Source: an uncultured Bacillota bacterium | GTDB taxonomy: Bacteria > Bacillota_I > Bacilli_A > Erysipelotrichales > Erysipelotrichaceae | Direction: 5' to 3' | Assembly: GCA_946619805.1 (NCBI GenBank) | Contig: CAMOMM010000090.1 | Location: 1-5,049 of the forward strand | DNA length: 5,049 bases | Shown here: positions 1 to 5,040 of the stretch, piece by piece | Layout of the letters: each line of letters opens with the position of its first letter | Numbering within the stretch: position 1 is the stretch's first letter | Program-made: the position numbers and the translations under genes | The notes under the pieces: generated by a model | Databases searched by the model: none | Seen by the model: the letters and a program-made list of their open reading frames with translations, nothing else | What the model was told of the DNA's origin: nothing

Positions 1-724
1 TCAGCAGATCATCAAAGCTTCTGGCTACATTGACGATGTCCTGACCGGTCATGGCATCAACTGTTAACAGTATTTCATCAGGATGGAATCTGTCCTTCAG
101 TCTCTTCAGTTCCGCCATCAGCTCGTCATCAACATGCAGACGGCCGGCCGTATCGATCAATACGGTATCGTAATCGTTCTTACGGGCATATTCCAGACCC
201 TGTCTGACAGCTTCCTCAACCTTTACATTGACACCCAGTGTGAATACTTCAACATCGATCTGCTTACCTAAGGTCTGTAACTGTTCAATGGCAGCCGGTC
301 TGATGATGTCAGCCGCGATGATCAGAGGCTTGCGGCTCTGCTTTTCCTTAAACAGTTTGGCGATCTTGGCAACGGAAGTTGTCTTACCTGTACCCTGCAG
401 ACCTACTACCATGATGGTCGTAATGCCGCTGGTCTTGAAGTTTACCCCTGCTTCGGATTCACCAAGCAGTCTGACGATCTCGTCTGAAACGATCTTGTAG
501 ACCTGCTGGTCAGGATTGAGAGCCTGTGATACCTGAACACCAACCATCTGTTCTCTGATGGTATTGATGAAATTCTTGACGACAGTATAGTTAACGTCGG
601 CTTCCAGTAAGGCTACTCTGATCTCTCTCAACATGGCTTCCATGTTCTTTTCGGTCAGCTTGTCCTTACCGGCAATATGCTTGAAAGCGCTGGTCAGTCT
701 TGTACTTAATGATTCAAACGCCAT
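1..724 (-). CDS. ffh: Signal recognition particle protein Ffh, N-terminal part (cut by window edge)
   Basis: GTPase subunit of the signal recognition particle. With 4.5S/scRNA it binds signal sequences of nascent membrane and secreted proteins and docks with FtsY at the membrane. The frame is open from ATG at 724 to the left edge, giving 241 codons of a protein usually near 450 residues. Visible parts are the N domain (about residues 1-95, starting MAFESLSTRLTSAF, with the ALLEADVN motif), the P-loop GLQGTGKTT (108-116), the insertion-box/G2 motif ADIIRPAAIEQL and the G3 motif DTAGR (191-195). The TKxD motif and the methionine-rich M domain lie outside the window. The start is fixed by AAGGGAGTGA shortly upstream. 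The gene is divergent from dfx and has its own promoter. It is intact as far as it can be seen, and the identification is certain. Confidence 0.97.
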   Translation of the reverse strand, partial: MAFESLSTRLTSAFKHIAGKDKLTEKNMEAMLREIRVALLEADVNYTVVKNFINTIREQMVGVQVSQALNPDQQVYKIVSDEIVRLLGESEAGVNFKTSGITTIMVVGLQGTGKTTSVAKIAKLFKEKQSRKPLIIAADIIRPAAIEQLQTLGKQIDVEVFTLGVNVKVEEAVRQGLEYARKNDYDTVLIDTAGRLHVDDELMAELKRLKDRFHPDEILLTVDAMTGQDIVNVARSFDDLL

Positions 725-746
725 ATAAATCACTCCCTTACGATGT

Positions 747-775
747 ATTCTAACATAAATAATCAGTTTGGTCAT
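747..775 (-). promoter_or_regulatory. Predicted sigma-A promoter of ffh
   Basis: On the minus strand, a -35-like ATGACC (770-775) and a -10 TAGAAT (747-752) are separated by 17 bp. A TG dinucleotide one base before the -10 makes it an extended -10 type. It ends 22 bp before the ffh start codon, just upstream of its ribosome binding site. The -35 matches only 4 of 6 positions, so the extended -10 probably carries the activity. Called by eye. Confidence 0.5.
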
Positions 776-786
776 CTGCATATCCC

Positions 787-815
787 TTGTCGGCTTTCGA
801 ATAATTAAGTAAAAT
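787..815 (+). promoter_or_regulatory. Predicted sigma-A promoter of dfx
   Basis: TTGTCG (787-792) and TAAAAT (810-815) are separated by 17 bp, 28 bp before the dfx start codon. The spacer holds an AT-rich, partly symmetric stretch (796-810) with a central AATAATT that weakly recalls a PerR/Fur-type box. That resemblance is not strong enough to name a regulator. Back to back with the ffh promoter. Confidence 0.5.
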
Positions 816-843
816 GTAGATGCATACAAAGGAGCGAAATATC

Positions 844-1224
844 ATGACAGTTAAATTATTAAAATGTAACGGCTGCGGAAAGATGGTTCTGGAAGTAGTC
901 GGCAGCAAGTGCCCTACCAAGTGCTGCGGTGAACCGATGGTTGAATTAGTCCCTAATACATCAGACGGTGCCGGTGAAAAGCATGTACCGGTTGTCAAGG
1001 TTGAAGGCAGCAAGGTTACCGTACAGGTCGGTGAAGTTCTTCACCCGATGCTGGAAGCTCACTACATCAACTTCGTCATTCTGGAGACTGACAAAGGTTA
1101 TCAGAAGCATGATCTTAAGCCTGGTGATCAGCCAATTGCCGTCTTTGCCCTAGCTGAAGATGAAAAGCCGGTCGCAGCTTATGAATACTGCAACCTGCAC
1201 GGTTTCTGGAAGACAGAGATCTAG
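844..1224 (+). CDS. dfx: Desulfoferrodoxin (two-iron superoxide reductase)
   Basis: Reduces superoxide to hydrogen peroxide in the cytoplasm without releasing oxygen, normally taking electrons from rubredoxin. It is an oxygen-defence enzyme of anaerobes. The protein has 126 residues, the usual length. The N-terminal desulforedoxin-like domain has Cys8-x2-Cys11-x15-Cys27-Cys28 for the Fe(Cys)4 centre. The C-terminal domain carries the complete Fe(His)4Cys active site: His47, His67, His73, Cys116 and His119, within the motifs EKHVP, HPMLEAH and CNLHGFW. Glu45 and Lys46, which correspond to the conserved catalytic pair, are present. An in-frame ATG at 820 lies inside the promoter/leader. ATG 844 is chosen because AAAGGAGCG sits at the right distance before it. 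The gene is monocistronic, with its own promoter and a terminator directly behind it. Confidence 0.97.
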   Translation: MTVKLLKCNGCGKMVLEVVGSKCPTKCCGEPMVELVPNTSDGAGEKHVPVVKVEGSKVTVQVGEVLHPMLEAHYINFVILETDKGYQKHDLKPGDQPIAVFALAEDEKPVAAYEYCNLHGFWKTEI

Positions 1225-1231
1225 CCATAAC

Positions 1232-1252
1232 AAAAAGCCCTTCGGGCTTTTT
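1232..1252. terminator. Bidirectional intrinsic terminator between dfx and the leftward genes
   Basis: A perfect 9-bp stem, AAAAAGCCC/GGGCTTTTT, with a TTC loop starts 7 bases after the dfx stop codon. Both sides end in a T-run when read outward (the A-run becomes T on the minus strand), so it can stop dfx on the plus strand and the convergent lipoprotein unit on the minus strand. Confidence 0.9.
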
Positions 1253-1255
1253 ATT

Positions 1256-1414
1256 TTACTCTTTTTCCGTATACTGTTGCAGTTCATCACGGAATTCATC
1301 AGAACTGAAGTAGCTGGTTTTGATCCAGGTCCTTTCTGACGGCAGCAGTTTCTCGCCTGAATACAGAGTATAAAGTATTCTGACTTCCTCATCGCTGAAG
1401 TCGTAGACCGTCTG
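1256..1414 (-). pseudogene. Start-less protein-like tail behind the lipoprotein gene
   Basis: This open stretch of 52 codons ends in TAA directly before the shared terminator. Its translation is protein-like, acidic and helix-prone (for example VYDFSDEEVRILYTLYSGEK and SSDEFRDELQQYTEKE). It has no ATG, GTG or TTG start with a ribosome binding site. It is in the same frame as the upstream lipoprotein gene, separated from it by that gene's TGA (1436-1438), seven codons and a TAG (1415-1417). It may be the 3' end of a gene that once lay convergent to dfx and lost its front when the lipoprotein gene arrived, or the former C-terminus of the lipoprotein cut off by stop mutations. The family is not recognised. 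A 243-base open frame in another phase overlaps it but reads back into dfx and looks unnatural. Confidence 0.5.
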
Positions 1415-1435
1415 CTACTTGCCTTTTTCTATAAT

Positions 1436-2377
1436 TCAGTCTTTTACTGTAACAATGTACTCTTTGTAATCGAACTCATTAAGACCGCCGTCATAGATAC
1501 ATTTGATTCTGAACAGGTCAGTTTCCTTTATTTCATTCAGCGTCAGGCATCCGAAACTGTCTGTTACATAATCTTCAAGAGTCCCGCTGAAAGCACCATT
1601 GATTTTTAAAACCTCACTTAGTTCAGCCATTGAAATGTACTGCGGCAAGAGGTACTGACGGTAAGAAGAATTACTGACATATGTATTGTAAAACATGTTG
1701 ATATACCAGCTGTCATATTCGCTGCCAAGACCTTCTGTTCCAAGTTCATCGGAAACCATGTAAAACAGTCTGGCATTGATGACTTCCGATACTTCCTTAT
1801 ACAGCGTTCTCACCAAATCAAATATCTGATCATTGCAGTCAAACACATAAAGATTCTGCCTGTATCCCACAACACCGTTGAATGGGCATAGATATACGGG
1901 CTCAATCTTTGAATCACTGTATACAAGTTTTAATATGTAGTATGGCATGACAATAGGATTATTGCTTCCAAGGCCCCCATTTTTAATAACATATGCACTC
2001 TGACCGTTGTTTATATAATCGATTTCTTTCCCCTTGACTGCTTCAACCATGTTTTTCAGGCCAATACATGGTATTTTTCCTTTCCGAAGAATCTCATTGT
2101 AAACTTTCGTTGAGAGATGTTCATCCCAGTTGATTGATTTCATATAACTGATCAGACTGTTCAGATTATCATTATCAGTAATATAAATATACTGTTCACG
2201 ACCTTTATGGCTTTCAGTCAGAGAAATAACAGCACTCCCTTCCATTAAGCTTTGTTCTGTTTTACTGATCACAACAACATATGATCCTGAAACAGTGCTG
2301 TCGTTTTCTTTCCTAACACAGCCCGCAAGAAAAAGCATTATCCCGCACATAACAATAATAAGCCGGTTTTTAAACAT
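1436..2377 (-). CDS. Predicted lipoprotein of unknown function
   Basis: The family is not recognised. The protein has 313 residues when started at ATG 2377. It opens with a classic lipoprotein signal: MFKNR, a hydrophobic stretch and the lipobox LAGC with Cys20, so it should be lipid-anchored on the outer face of the membrane. After a short polar linker (VRKENDSTVSG) follows one soluble, tyrosine- and asparagine-rich domain of about 280 residues with five scattered cysteines (in CIGLKN, LCPF, DCND, GCLT and KCIYD). No enzyme motif is visible. An upstream ATG at 2422 would bury the signal peptide behind 15 residues and lacks a ribosome binding site, whereas ATG 2377 has AAAGAG seven bases before it. 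The gene starts 11 bases after the 56-residue gene, so the two are probably co-transcribed and coupled. An immunity or sensor role for the pair is possible but unsupported. Confidence 0.8.
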   Translation of the reverse strand: MFKNRLIIVMCGIMLFLAGCVRKENDSTVSGSYVVVISKTEQSLMEGSAVISLTESHKGREQYIYITDNDNLNSLISYMKSINWDEHLSTKVYNEILRKGKIPCIGLKNMVEAVKGKEIDYINNGQSAYVIKNGGLGSNNPIVMPYYILKLVYSDSKIEPVYLCPFNGVVGYRQNLYVFDCNDQIFDLVRTLYKEVSEVINARLFYMVSDELGTEGLGSEYDSWYINMFYNTYVSNSSYRQYLLPQYISMAELSEVLKINGAFSGTLEDYVTDSFGCLTLNEIKETDLFRIKCIYDGGLNEFDYKEYIVTVKD

Positions 2378-2388
2378 GCCAGTACTCT

Positions 2389-2559
2389 TTAATAAATATT
2401 GCGAATATAACCTAAATTCCATTTCAATTGAGTTAAGCCATCGGCTGAGTAAAACGTTGTACTAGATGCTGACATTGTTACTGCTCCAGATCCACCATTA
2501 GGAAAAGCAGGATGCCTTAATTGTCCTGTTTTCTTATTTACTTCAGATATAAGTGCCAT
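2389..2559 (-). CDS. Small protein of 56 residues, unknown function
   Basis: A short gene that a length cut-off would miss. ATG 2559 is preceded by AGAGGT six bases upstream, a good ribosome binding site, and the frame runs 56 codons to TAA. The protein begins MALISEVNKKTGQ, is rich in Gly, Ser and Thr in the middle (NGGSGAVTMSASSTT) and ends aromatic and basic (LKWNLGYIRNIY). It has no hydrophobic segment long enough for a signal peptide or membrane span and no cysteine. The lipoprotein gene starts 11 bases downstream, and its ribosome binding site touches this gene's stop codon, which suggests translational coupling. A promoter lies 32 bp upstream. A secreted peptide or bacteriocin-like product guarded by the lipoprotein is one idea; a fragment of a larger gene is another. 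Family not recognised. Confidence 0.65.
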   Translation of the reverse strand: MALISEVNKKTGQLRHPAFPNGGSGAVTMSASSTTFYSADGLTQLKWNLGYIRNIY

Positions 2560-2590
2560 ATTATTACCTCTTGGCCCGTCTTTCGCCTAC

Positions 2591-2619
2591 ATAATATCCC
2601 AGTTGGGCCCGATATTCAA
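2591..2619 (-). promoter_or_regulatory. Predicted promoter of the 56-residue protein/lipoprotein unit
   Basis: On the minus strand, TTGAAT (-35, 2614-2619) and TATTAT (-10, 2591-2596) are exactly 17 bp apart. Transcription would start near 2584, leaving a leader of about 25 nt to ATG 2559. The -35 element lies in the centre of an inverted repeat (2608-2632). Found by eye; the matches are 4/6 and 5/6. Confidence 0.5.
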
Positions 2620-2632
2620 GCACGTTATCGGG
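2608..2632. promoter_or_regulatory. Inverted repeat around the -35 element: operator or plus-strand terminator
   Basis: CCCGATA (2608-2614) and its exact complement TATCGGG (2626-2632) are separated by 11 bases. The left arm touches and the centre contains the predicted -35 of the leftward promoter, the position expected for a repressor site. Alternatively, on the plus strand the hairpin is followed by a run of six T (2637-2642), which makes it look like an intrinsic terminator. However, no plus-strand gene ends here, so the operator reading is preferred. Confidence 0.4.
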
Positions 2633-2684
2633 GCTATTTTTTGATCAGAAGTAATTGTGAAAAGCCTGAAAGCTCCTGAAAATC

Positions 2685-2705
2685 GCCGAAAATCGGCCTT
2701 TTTTT
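2685..2705 (+). terminator. Terminator-like hairpin on the plus strand
   Basis: GCCGA/TCGGC, a 5-bp stem with an AAA loop, is followed by C and seven T. The stem is short and no plus-strand gene is seen upstream, so a real terminator would imply an unannotated plus-strand or antisense transcript. The first arm could instead pair with TCGGCGA at 2713-2719, giving a mutually exclusive structure. Confidence 0.3.
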
Positions 2706-2724
2706 CCACAAATCGGCGAAAAAA

Positions 2725-2752
2725 GCAAAAAAAGAGGTCTTTTCGACCTCTG
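2725..2752. repeat. 28-bp direct repeat, copy 1 (left edge of the AbiE module)
   Basis: Identical base for base to 5013-5040 and in the same orientation. The flanks differ immediately outside the repeat. Each copy contains a complete minus-strand terminator. Together the copies bracket the abiE operon, its promoter and the structured gap. Confidence 0.9.
2727..2751 (-). terminator. Intrinsic terminator of the abiE operon
   Basis: Read on the minus strand, AGAGGTC and GACCTCT form a 7-bp stem around a GAAAA loop, followed directly by a T-run. It lies about 135 bp downstream of the last gene of the leftward abiE operon and is the first strong terminator met by that transcript. Confidence 0.8.
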
Positions 2753-2788
2753 ATCTTGTACATGGTGGAGCATAGCAGAATCTACCCC

Positions 2789-2833
2789 ATAATTATAAAA
2801 TCGCCTATATTTTCGGCACTATTTTATCGTTAT
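2789..2833. repeat. Imperfect palindrome downstream of the 176-residue gene
   Basis: The arms ATAAAAT (2795-2801) and ATTTTAT (2821-2827) are complementary, as are GCC (2803-2805) and GGC (2815-2817) inside them and ATAA (2789-2792) and TTAT (2830-2833) outside. The result is a long, mostly A-T hairpin with small internal loops and no T-run. It would lie in the 3' untranslated part of the abiE transcript. It could be an RNA processing or stability element, or the relic of a mobile-element end. Confidence 0.5.
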
Positions 2834-2887
2834 CATGCTTAGGCCCACTCTCCAGGCCCATCTTACTTCTCACTGGAAAAAACGTGA

Positions 2888-3418
2888 TTAATCCCACAGG
2901 GAAGAAAAGTGACAATATAGAAAGGCACGATATTCAGCAAATAAAGGATCGTCGATATGATCACGTATATAGTTGGCGTGCAATTTCTGCTCTTCCGAAT
3001 CAATTTCTCTATAACGATGGATAATAATATTCCCCTTAGCTTCCTCCTTAAGAATTTCATCATAGACATTCAGAATATGTTCATATAAGACAACTGGAAC
3101 ATCATTATTACTCTCCCAGGTATGTCCACCCGTGTTTATTAGACGCGCATCGTGTTTTGGGCAATATAAGAACCCTTCTTTACCGTCATACATGATTTTC
3201 AATTGGTCAGGAAAACGTTCGTAATAATGCTGGATACCGTCTCTGAGGCCCATTGTAACAAAGTTTTCTTCTCTGCTTCTGCAACAAACTAATGCATATA
3301 CACGATCTGTTGTAAAATAGGCAACTTTGTTCCCATCAACATGAGATTTTGCATTTGCAAGGATAACATTTAAATCTTTAATAATACTTCCGTGATAAAA
3401 CTGATTTTTATGTATCAT
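2888..3418 (-). CDS. Third gene of the AbiE operon: YHGS-motif protein, possibly ADP-ribosyltransferase-like
   Basis: A soluble 176-residue protein without signal or membrane segment. It resembles a family of hypothetical proteins common in Firmicutes, recalled by pattern, not by search. Near the N-terminus is FYHGS (7-11), followed by VAYFTTDRVYAL (32-43), then GIQHYYERFPDQLKIMYDGK (61-80) and FLYCP (83-87). A Tyr-His-Gly-Ser strand followed by a YFT segment recalls the H-G-S/T and Y motifs of PARP/DarT-like ADP-ribosyltransferases. The third-motif Glu cannot be assigned with certainty, so enzyme activity is only a suggestion. ATG 3418 has AGGAGAG about 10 bases upstream. The gene starts 30 bases after abiEii and the operon terminator lies downstream, so it is the last gene of a three-gene unit. 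It may be an accessory effector, a second toxin or a cargo gene. Confidence 0.85.
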   Translation of the reverse strand: MIHKNQFYHGSIIKDLNVILANAKSHVDGNKVAYFTTDRVYALVCCRSREENFVTMGLRDGIQHYYERFPDQLKIMYDGKEGFLYCPKHDARLINTGGHTWESNNDVPVVLYEHILNVYDEILKEEAKGNIIIHRYREIDSEEQKLHANYIRDHIDDPLFAEYRAFLYCHFSSLWD

Positions 3419-3448
3419 AGTAGCTAATTCTCTCCTACACTATAGTCC

Positions 3449-4345
3449 CTATTCCCACTCTAAACTGGAATGTGTCCATTTCTTTTCAAATGCACTGTTG
3501 TTATTAATTGCCGTTACTATAGGTTCCAGGAATGATCTTATGAAGATAATGGTGTTTCCCAAAGACAGATCCGTATTAGCTCTCTTAGTTTTAATAAAAC
3601 CATTCCATCTACCTTTTCGGTATATATCATCCGCAAATCCATCTTCAAATGCAACTATTCTCTCCAGTGTAGTCTTACGATGTCCAAAAGTTTCTATTAT
3701 AGCTTGTTTCAACTCCATCCCGGAAAAATCGAATCTATGTGCCATAGTATAGATATCATAAAAGTCCTTGTATCTGCTATTAACAACGCCAAGTGAAACA
3801 ATTGCTTCAAATTTCTCGGCAATTATAGATTCCAATGAATATGCATTAAGAACCGGTGGTTCATCATCAAGTATTGTTGGATATTCCATCTGCTGCTTTC
3901 CCGGATAAATAACATCATTGTAACCAATGTCAATATTTACTGGTATTCTTGTACGGTCAAGATAAGCAACAGCTGACACATTGATACCATGATATTCCTT
4001 AAACTCCGTGATATTGTTAGCATTCAAAGAACTGATGTCAAATCGAATTGCATCATCACATTCAACGCTCAGAATATCAGTGAATACCTTTTTCATATAT
4101 TCGGCTTCATTAGAAATACTGGTACCTAACAAATCGATATCTGTCGTTGTTCTGGCATACTGTTGATTGAACAGGCCATATAACAGACATCCTCCTTTCA
4201 GTACAAACTTATCCTTATACGGCGATATTGATAATCTATACAACACCCTTTCAAGCACATACAGTATGAACATATCCTGAACATTGCGCTTTTCTTTATT
4301 GGCCCTGTATTTTATCTGTGCTTTTACAGATGTTGCTGTTTTCAT
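3449..4345 (-). CDS. abiEii: AbiEii toxin, nucleotidyltransferase of the AbiE abortive-infection/toxin-antitoxin system
   Basis: Toxin of the type IV toxin-antitoxin/phage-defence pair AbiE. Members have a DNA polymerase beta-like nucleotidyltransferase fold, and the related MenT toxins block growth by adding nucleotides to tRNA. At 298 residues it is full length. The motifs are in order: KGGCLL (50-55), the metal-binding RTTTDIDLLG (65-74, Asp69 and Asp71), VNIDIGYND (136-144, third acidic Asp139) and the family signature AEKFEAIVSLGVVNSRYKDFYDI (176-198, Lys178, Arg191, Lys193, Asp194, Asp197). All expected catalytic positions appear intact, so it should be active. The start ATG overlaps the abiEi stop in ATGA and has GGAGGT six bases before it, coupling toxin to antitoxin translation. 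RNA or nucleotide target in this host unknown. Confidence 0.95.
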   Translation of the reverse strand: MKTATSVKAQIKYRANKEKRNVQDMFILYVLERVLYRLSISPYKDKFVLKGGCLLYGLFNQQYARTTTDIDLLGTSISNEAEYMKKVFTDILSVECDDAIRFDISSLNANNITEFKEYHGINVSAVAYLDRTRIPVNIDIGYNDVIYPGKQQMEYPTILDDEPPVLNAYSLESIIAEKFEAIVSLGVVNSRYKDFYDIYTMAHRFDFSGMELKQAIIETFGHRKTTLERIVAFEDGFADDIYRKGRWNGFIKTKRANTDLSLGNTIIFIRSFLEPIVTAINNNSAFEKKWTHSSLEWE

Positions 4346-4917
4346 ACCATTACCTCCAGATATTCCCTGAGCAGTTTTGCGCAGCGTAGTTTTTTGGCAT
4401 ACTCCATCAGTTTATTGATATTCCTGTCGGGACGCTTAACATAATTCTTAAGCACTTCTATGGCCGGCTCAAAACCCAGCTTATTACGATAGAAAATCAT
4501 GTCACACACAGTCTTTTCTACATCATAGATCATTAATTCATTATTTCCTTCAACAATAGTTTCTATCCCTGTTGAATACCTTTCATCAGTAAAAAGATAG
4601 AACTTCATTTCCGGCCATTGTGGTGACTTTGGAATCCTGCTTCTACGAGGAAGAGCCACATCAATCAGCAAAGGTCTTGACGATGAAAGCCCATGATATA
4701 CAGCAGCACTTGTCAGACAAACAACACCTTTTGGAGCATAAACTGAAACAATTGAGAATTCATTAATATCTCCATCATAACCAGAGTTTTCAAAGTAATT
4801 GCGATTAATCGGATTTAGCTTTCCTTCCTCAACAAGCTTGTTTATTTTGTAAGGTGACAGACCAGAATCATAAAGGGTTCTTCTGGAAACAAACTGTTCA
4901 TCACTATATTTCTTCAT
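4342..4917 (-). CDS. abiEi: AbiEi antitoxin and transcriptional autorepressor
   Basis: Partner of AbiEii. Family members neutralise the toxin without forming a stable complex (type IV) and repress their own promoter by binding inverted repeats through an N-terminal winged helix. The protein has 191 residues. The N-terminal part (about 5-45, FVSRRTLYDSGLSPYKINKL followed by EGKLNPINRNYF) fits the winged helix-turn-helix. The rest shows the family segments VVCLTSAAVYHGLS (66-79), VALPRR and YDVEKTVCDMIFYRNKLG (131-148). The frame extends seven codons further to a TTG, but the strong AAGGAGGAAG would then lie inside the gene. It sits eight bases before ATG 4917, which is therefore the start. First gene of the operon, behind a palindromic promoter. 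Confidence 0.93.
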   Translation of the reverse strand: MKKYSDEQFVSRRTLYDSGLSPYKINKLVEEGKLNPINRNYFENSGYDGDINEFSIVSVYAPKGVVCLTSAAVYHGLSSSRPLLIDVALPRRSRIPKSPQWPEMKFYLFTDERYSTGIETIVEGNNELMIYDVEKTVCDMIFYRNKLGFEPAIEVLKNYVKRPDRNINKLMEYAKKLRCAKLLREYLEVMV

Positions 4918-4939
4918 CTTGGCTTCCTCCTTCACCAAT

Positions 4940-4968
4940 ATTTTATTTTATGTTTGCGTATTTGTAAA
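4940..4968 (-). promoter_or_regulatory. Predicted promoter of the abiE operon
   Basis: On the minus strand, TTTACA (-35, 4963-4968) and TAAAAT (-10, 4940-4945) are 17 bp apart, giving a short leader before the abiEi ribosome binding site. The -35 lies in the centre of the 40-bp palindrome and the -10 touches its outer arm, so a protein bound to the palindrome would block RNA polymerase. Confidence 0.6.
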
Positions 4969-4984
4969 TATGCAAACATAAAAT
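4945..4984. promoter_or_regulatory. 40-bp palindrome, likely AbiEi operator
   Basis: The perfect 13-bp arms ATTTTATGTTTGC (4945-4957) and GCAAACATAAAAT (4972-4984) continue inward as TATTT/AAATA after one mismatch, leaving almost the whole 40 bp symmetric. It covers the promoter of the operon. AbiEi proteins are known to autorepress through inverted repeats in their promoter, so this is the expected binding site. The assignment rests on position and symmetry. Confidence 0.75.
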
Positions 4985-5012
4985 TAATTTCCAATTCAAA
5001 TCCTGGAATTTT

Positions 5013-5040
5013 GCAAAAAAAGAGGTCTTTTCGACCTCTG
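5013..5040. repeat. 28-bp direct repeat, copy 2 (right edge of the AbiE module)
   Basis: Exact copy of 2725-2752 in the same orientation, located just upstream of the abiE promoter. Deleting the sequence between the copies would remove 2,288 bp, including the whole abiE operon, and leave one intact terminator. Confidence 0.9.
5015..5039 (-). terminator. Intrinsic terminator of a leftward gene outside the window
   Basis: The same hairpin as at 2727-2751: on the minus strand AGAGGTC, loop GAAAA, GACCTCT and a T-run. It would stop a leftward gene that lies beyond the right edge and insulate the abiE promoter from read-through. The ten bases to its right are too few to identify that gene. Confidence 0.75.

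Larger units (their letters stand above)
2645..2887. other. Structured intergenic region without a convincing gene
   Basis: The gap between the middle and right-hand units has no supported coding frame. A 61-codon plus-strand frame (2657-2842) has no ribosome binding site and a low-complexity Lys/Arg-rich translation. The gap holds a short GC-rich hairpin followed by seven T (2685-2705), the complementary heptamers TCGCCGA (2683-2689) and TCGGCGA (2713-2719) that could pair instead, the operon terminator (2727-2751), a long imperfect palindrome (2789-2833) and two copies of AGGCCCA (2841-2847, 2854-2860). The density of structure suggests untranslated RNA sequence or a mobile-element remnant, but no known family is recognised. 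Confidence 0.5.

Noticed and set aside
228..500. Open frames antisense to ffh (83-271 and 228-500)
   Set aside because: They lie wholly inside the clear ffh coding sequence on the other strand and have no initiation signals.
750..1013. 87-codon minus-strand frame covering the ffh-dfx gap and the dfx start
   Set aside because: It is antisense to the conserved dfx N-terminus and contains the ffh promoter.
1150..1392. 80-codon minus-strand frame overlapping the 3' end of dfx
   Set aside because: It runs through the terminator into antisense of dfx and lacks a ribosome binding site. The other frame over 1256-1414 gives a far more natural protein.
1415..1438. Stop-codon read-through or recoded TGA joining the lipoprotein to the tail
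   Set aside because: Two different stops (TGA and TAG) would have to be read, abiEi also ends with TGA in the normal way, and no selenocysteine-type hairpin is apparent.
2564..2644. Short minus-strand frame ending in LEYRAQLGYYVGERRAKR, four bases before the 56-residue gene
   Set aside because: The translation looks natural and the spacing is suggestive, but it has an in-frame TGA upstream, no ribosome binding site and overlaps the predicted promoter. It could still be the tail of a lost gene.
2757..2790. tRNA-like 3' end on the minus strand (TATGCTCCACCA)
   Set aside because: The acceptor-like end is not preceded by a pairable T-arm, and no matching 5' acceptor strand or anticodon arm was found.
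2657..2842. 61-codon plus-strand frame in the structured gap
   Set aside because: It starts at GTG without a ribosome binding site, its translation is a Lys/Arg-rich low-complexity stretch, and it runs through three hairpins including the abiE terminator.
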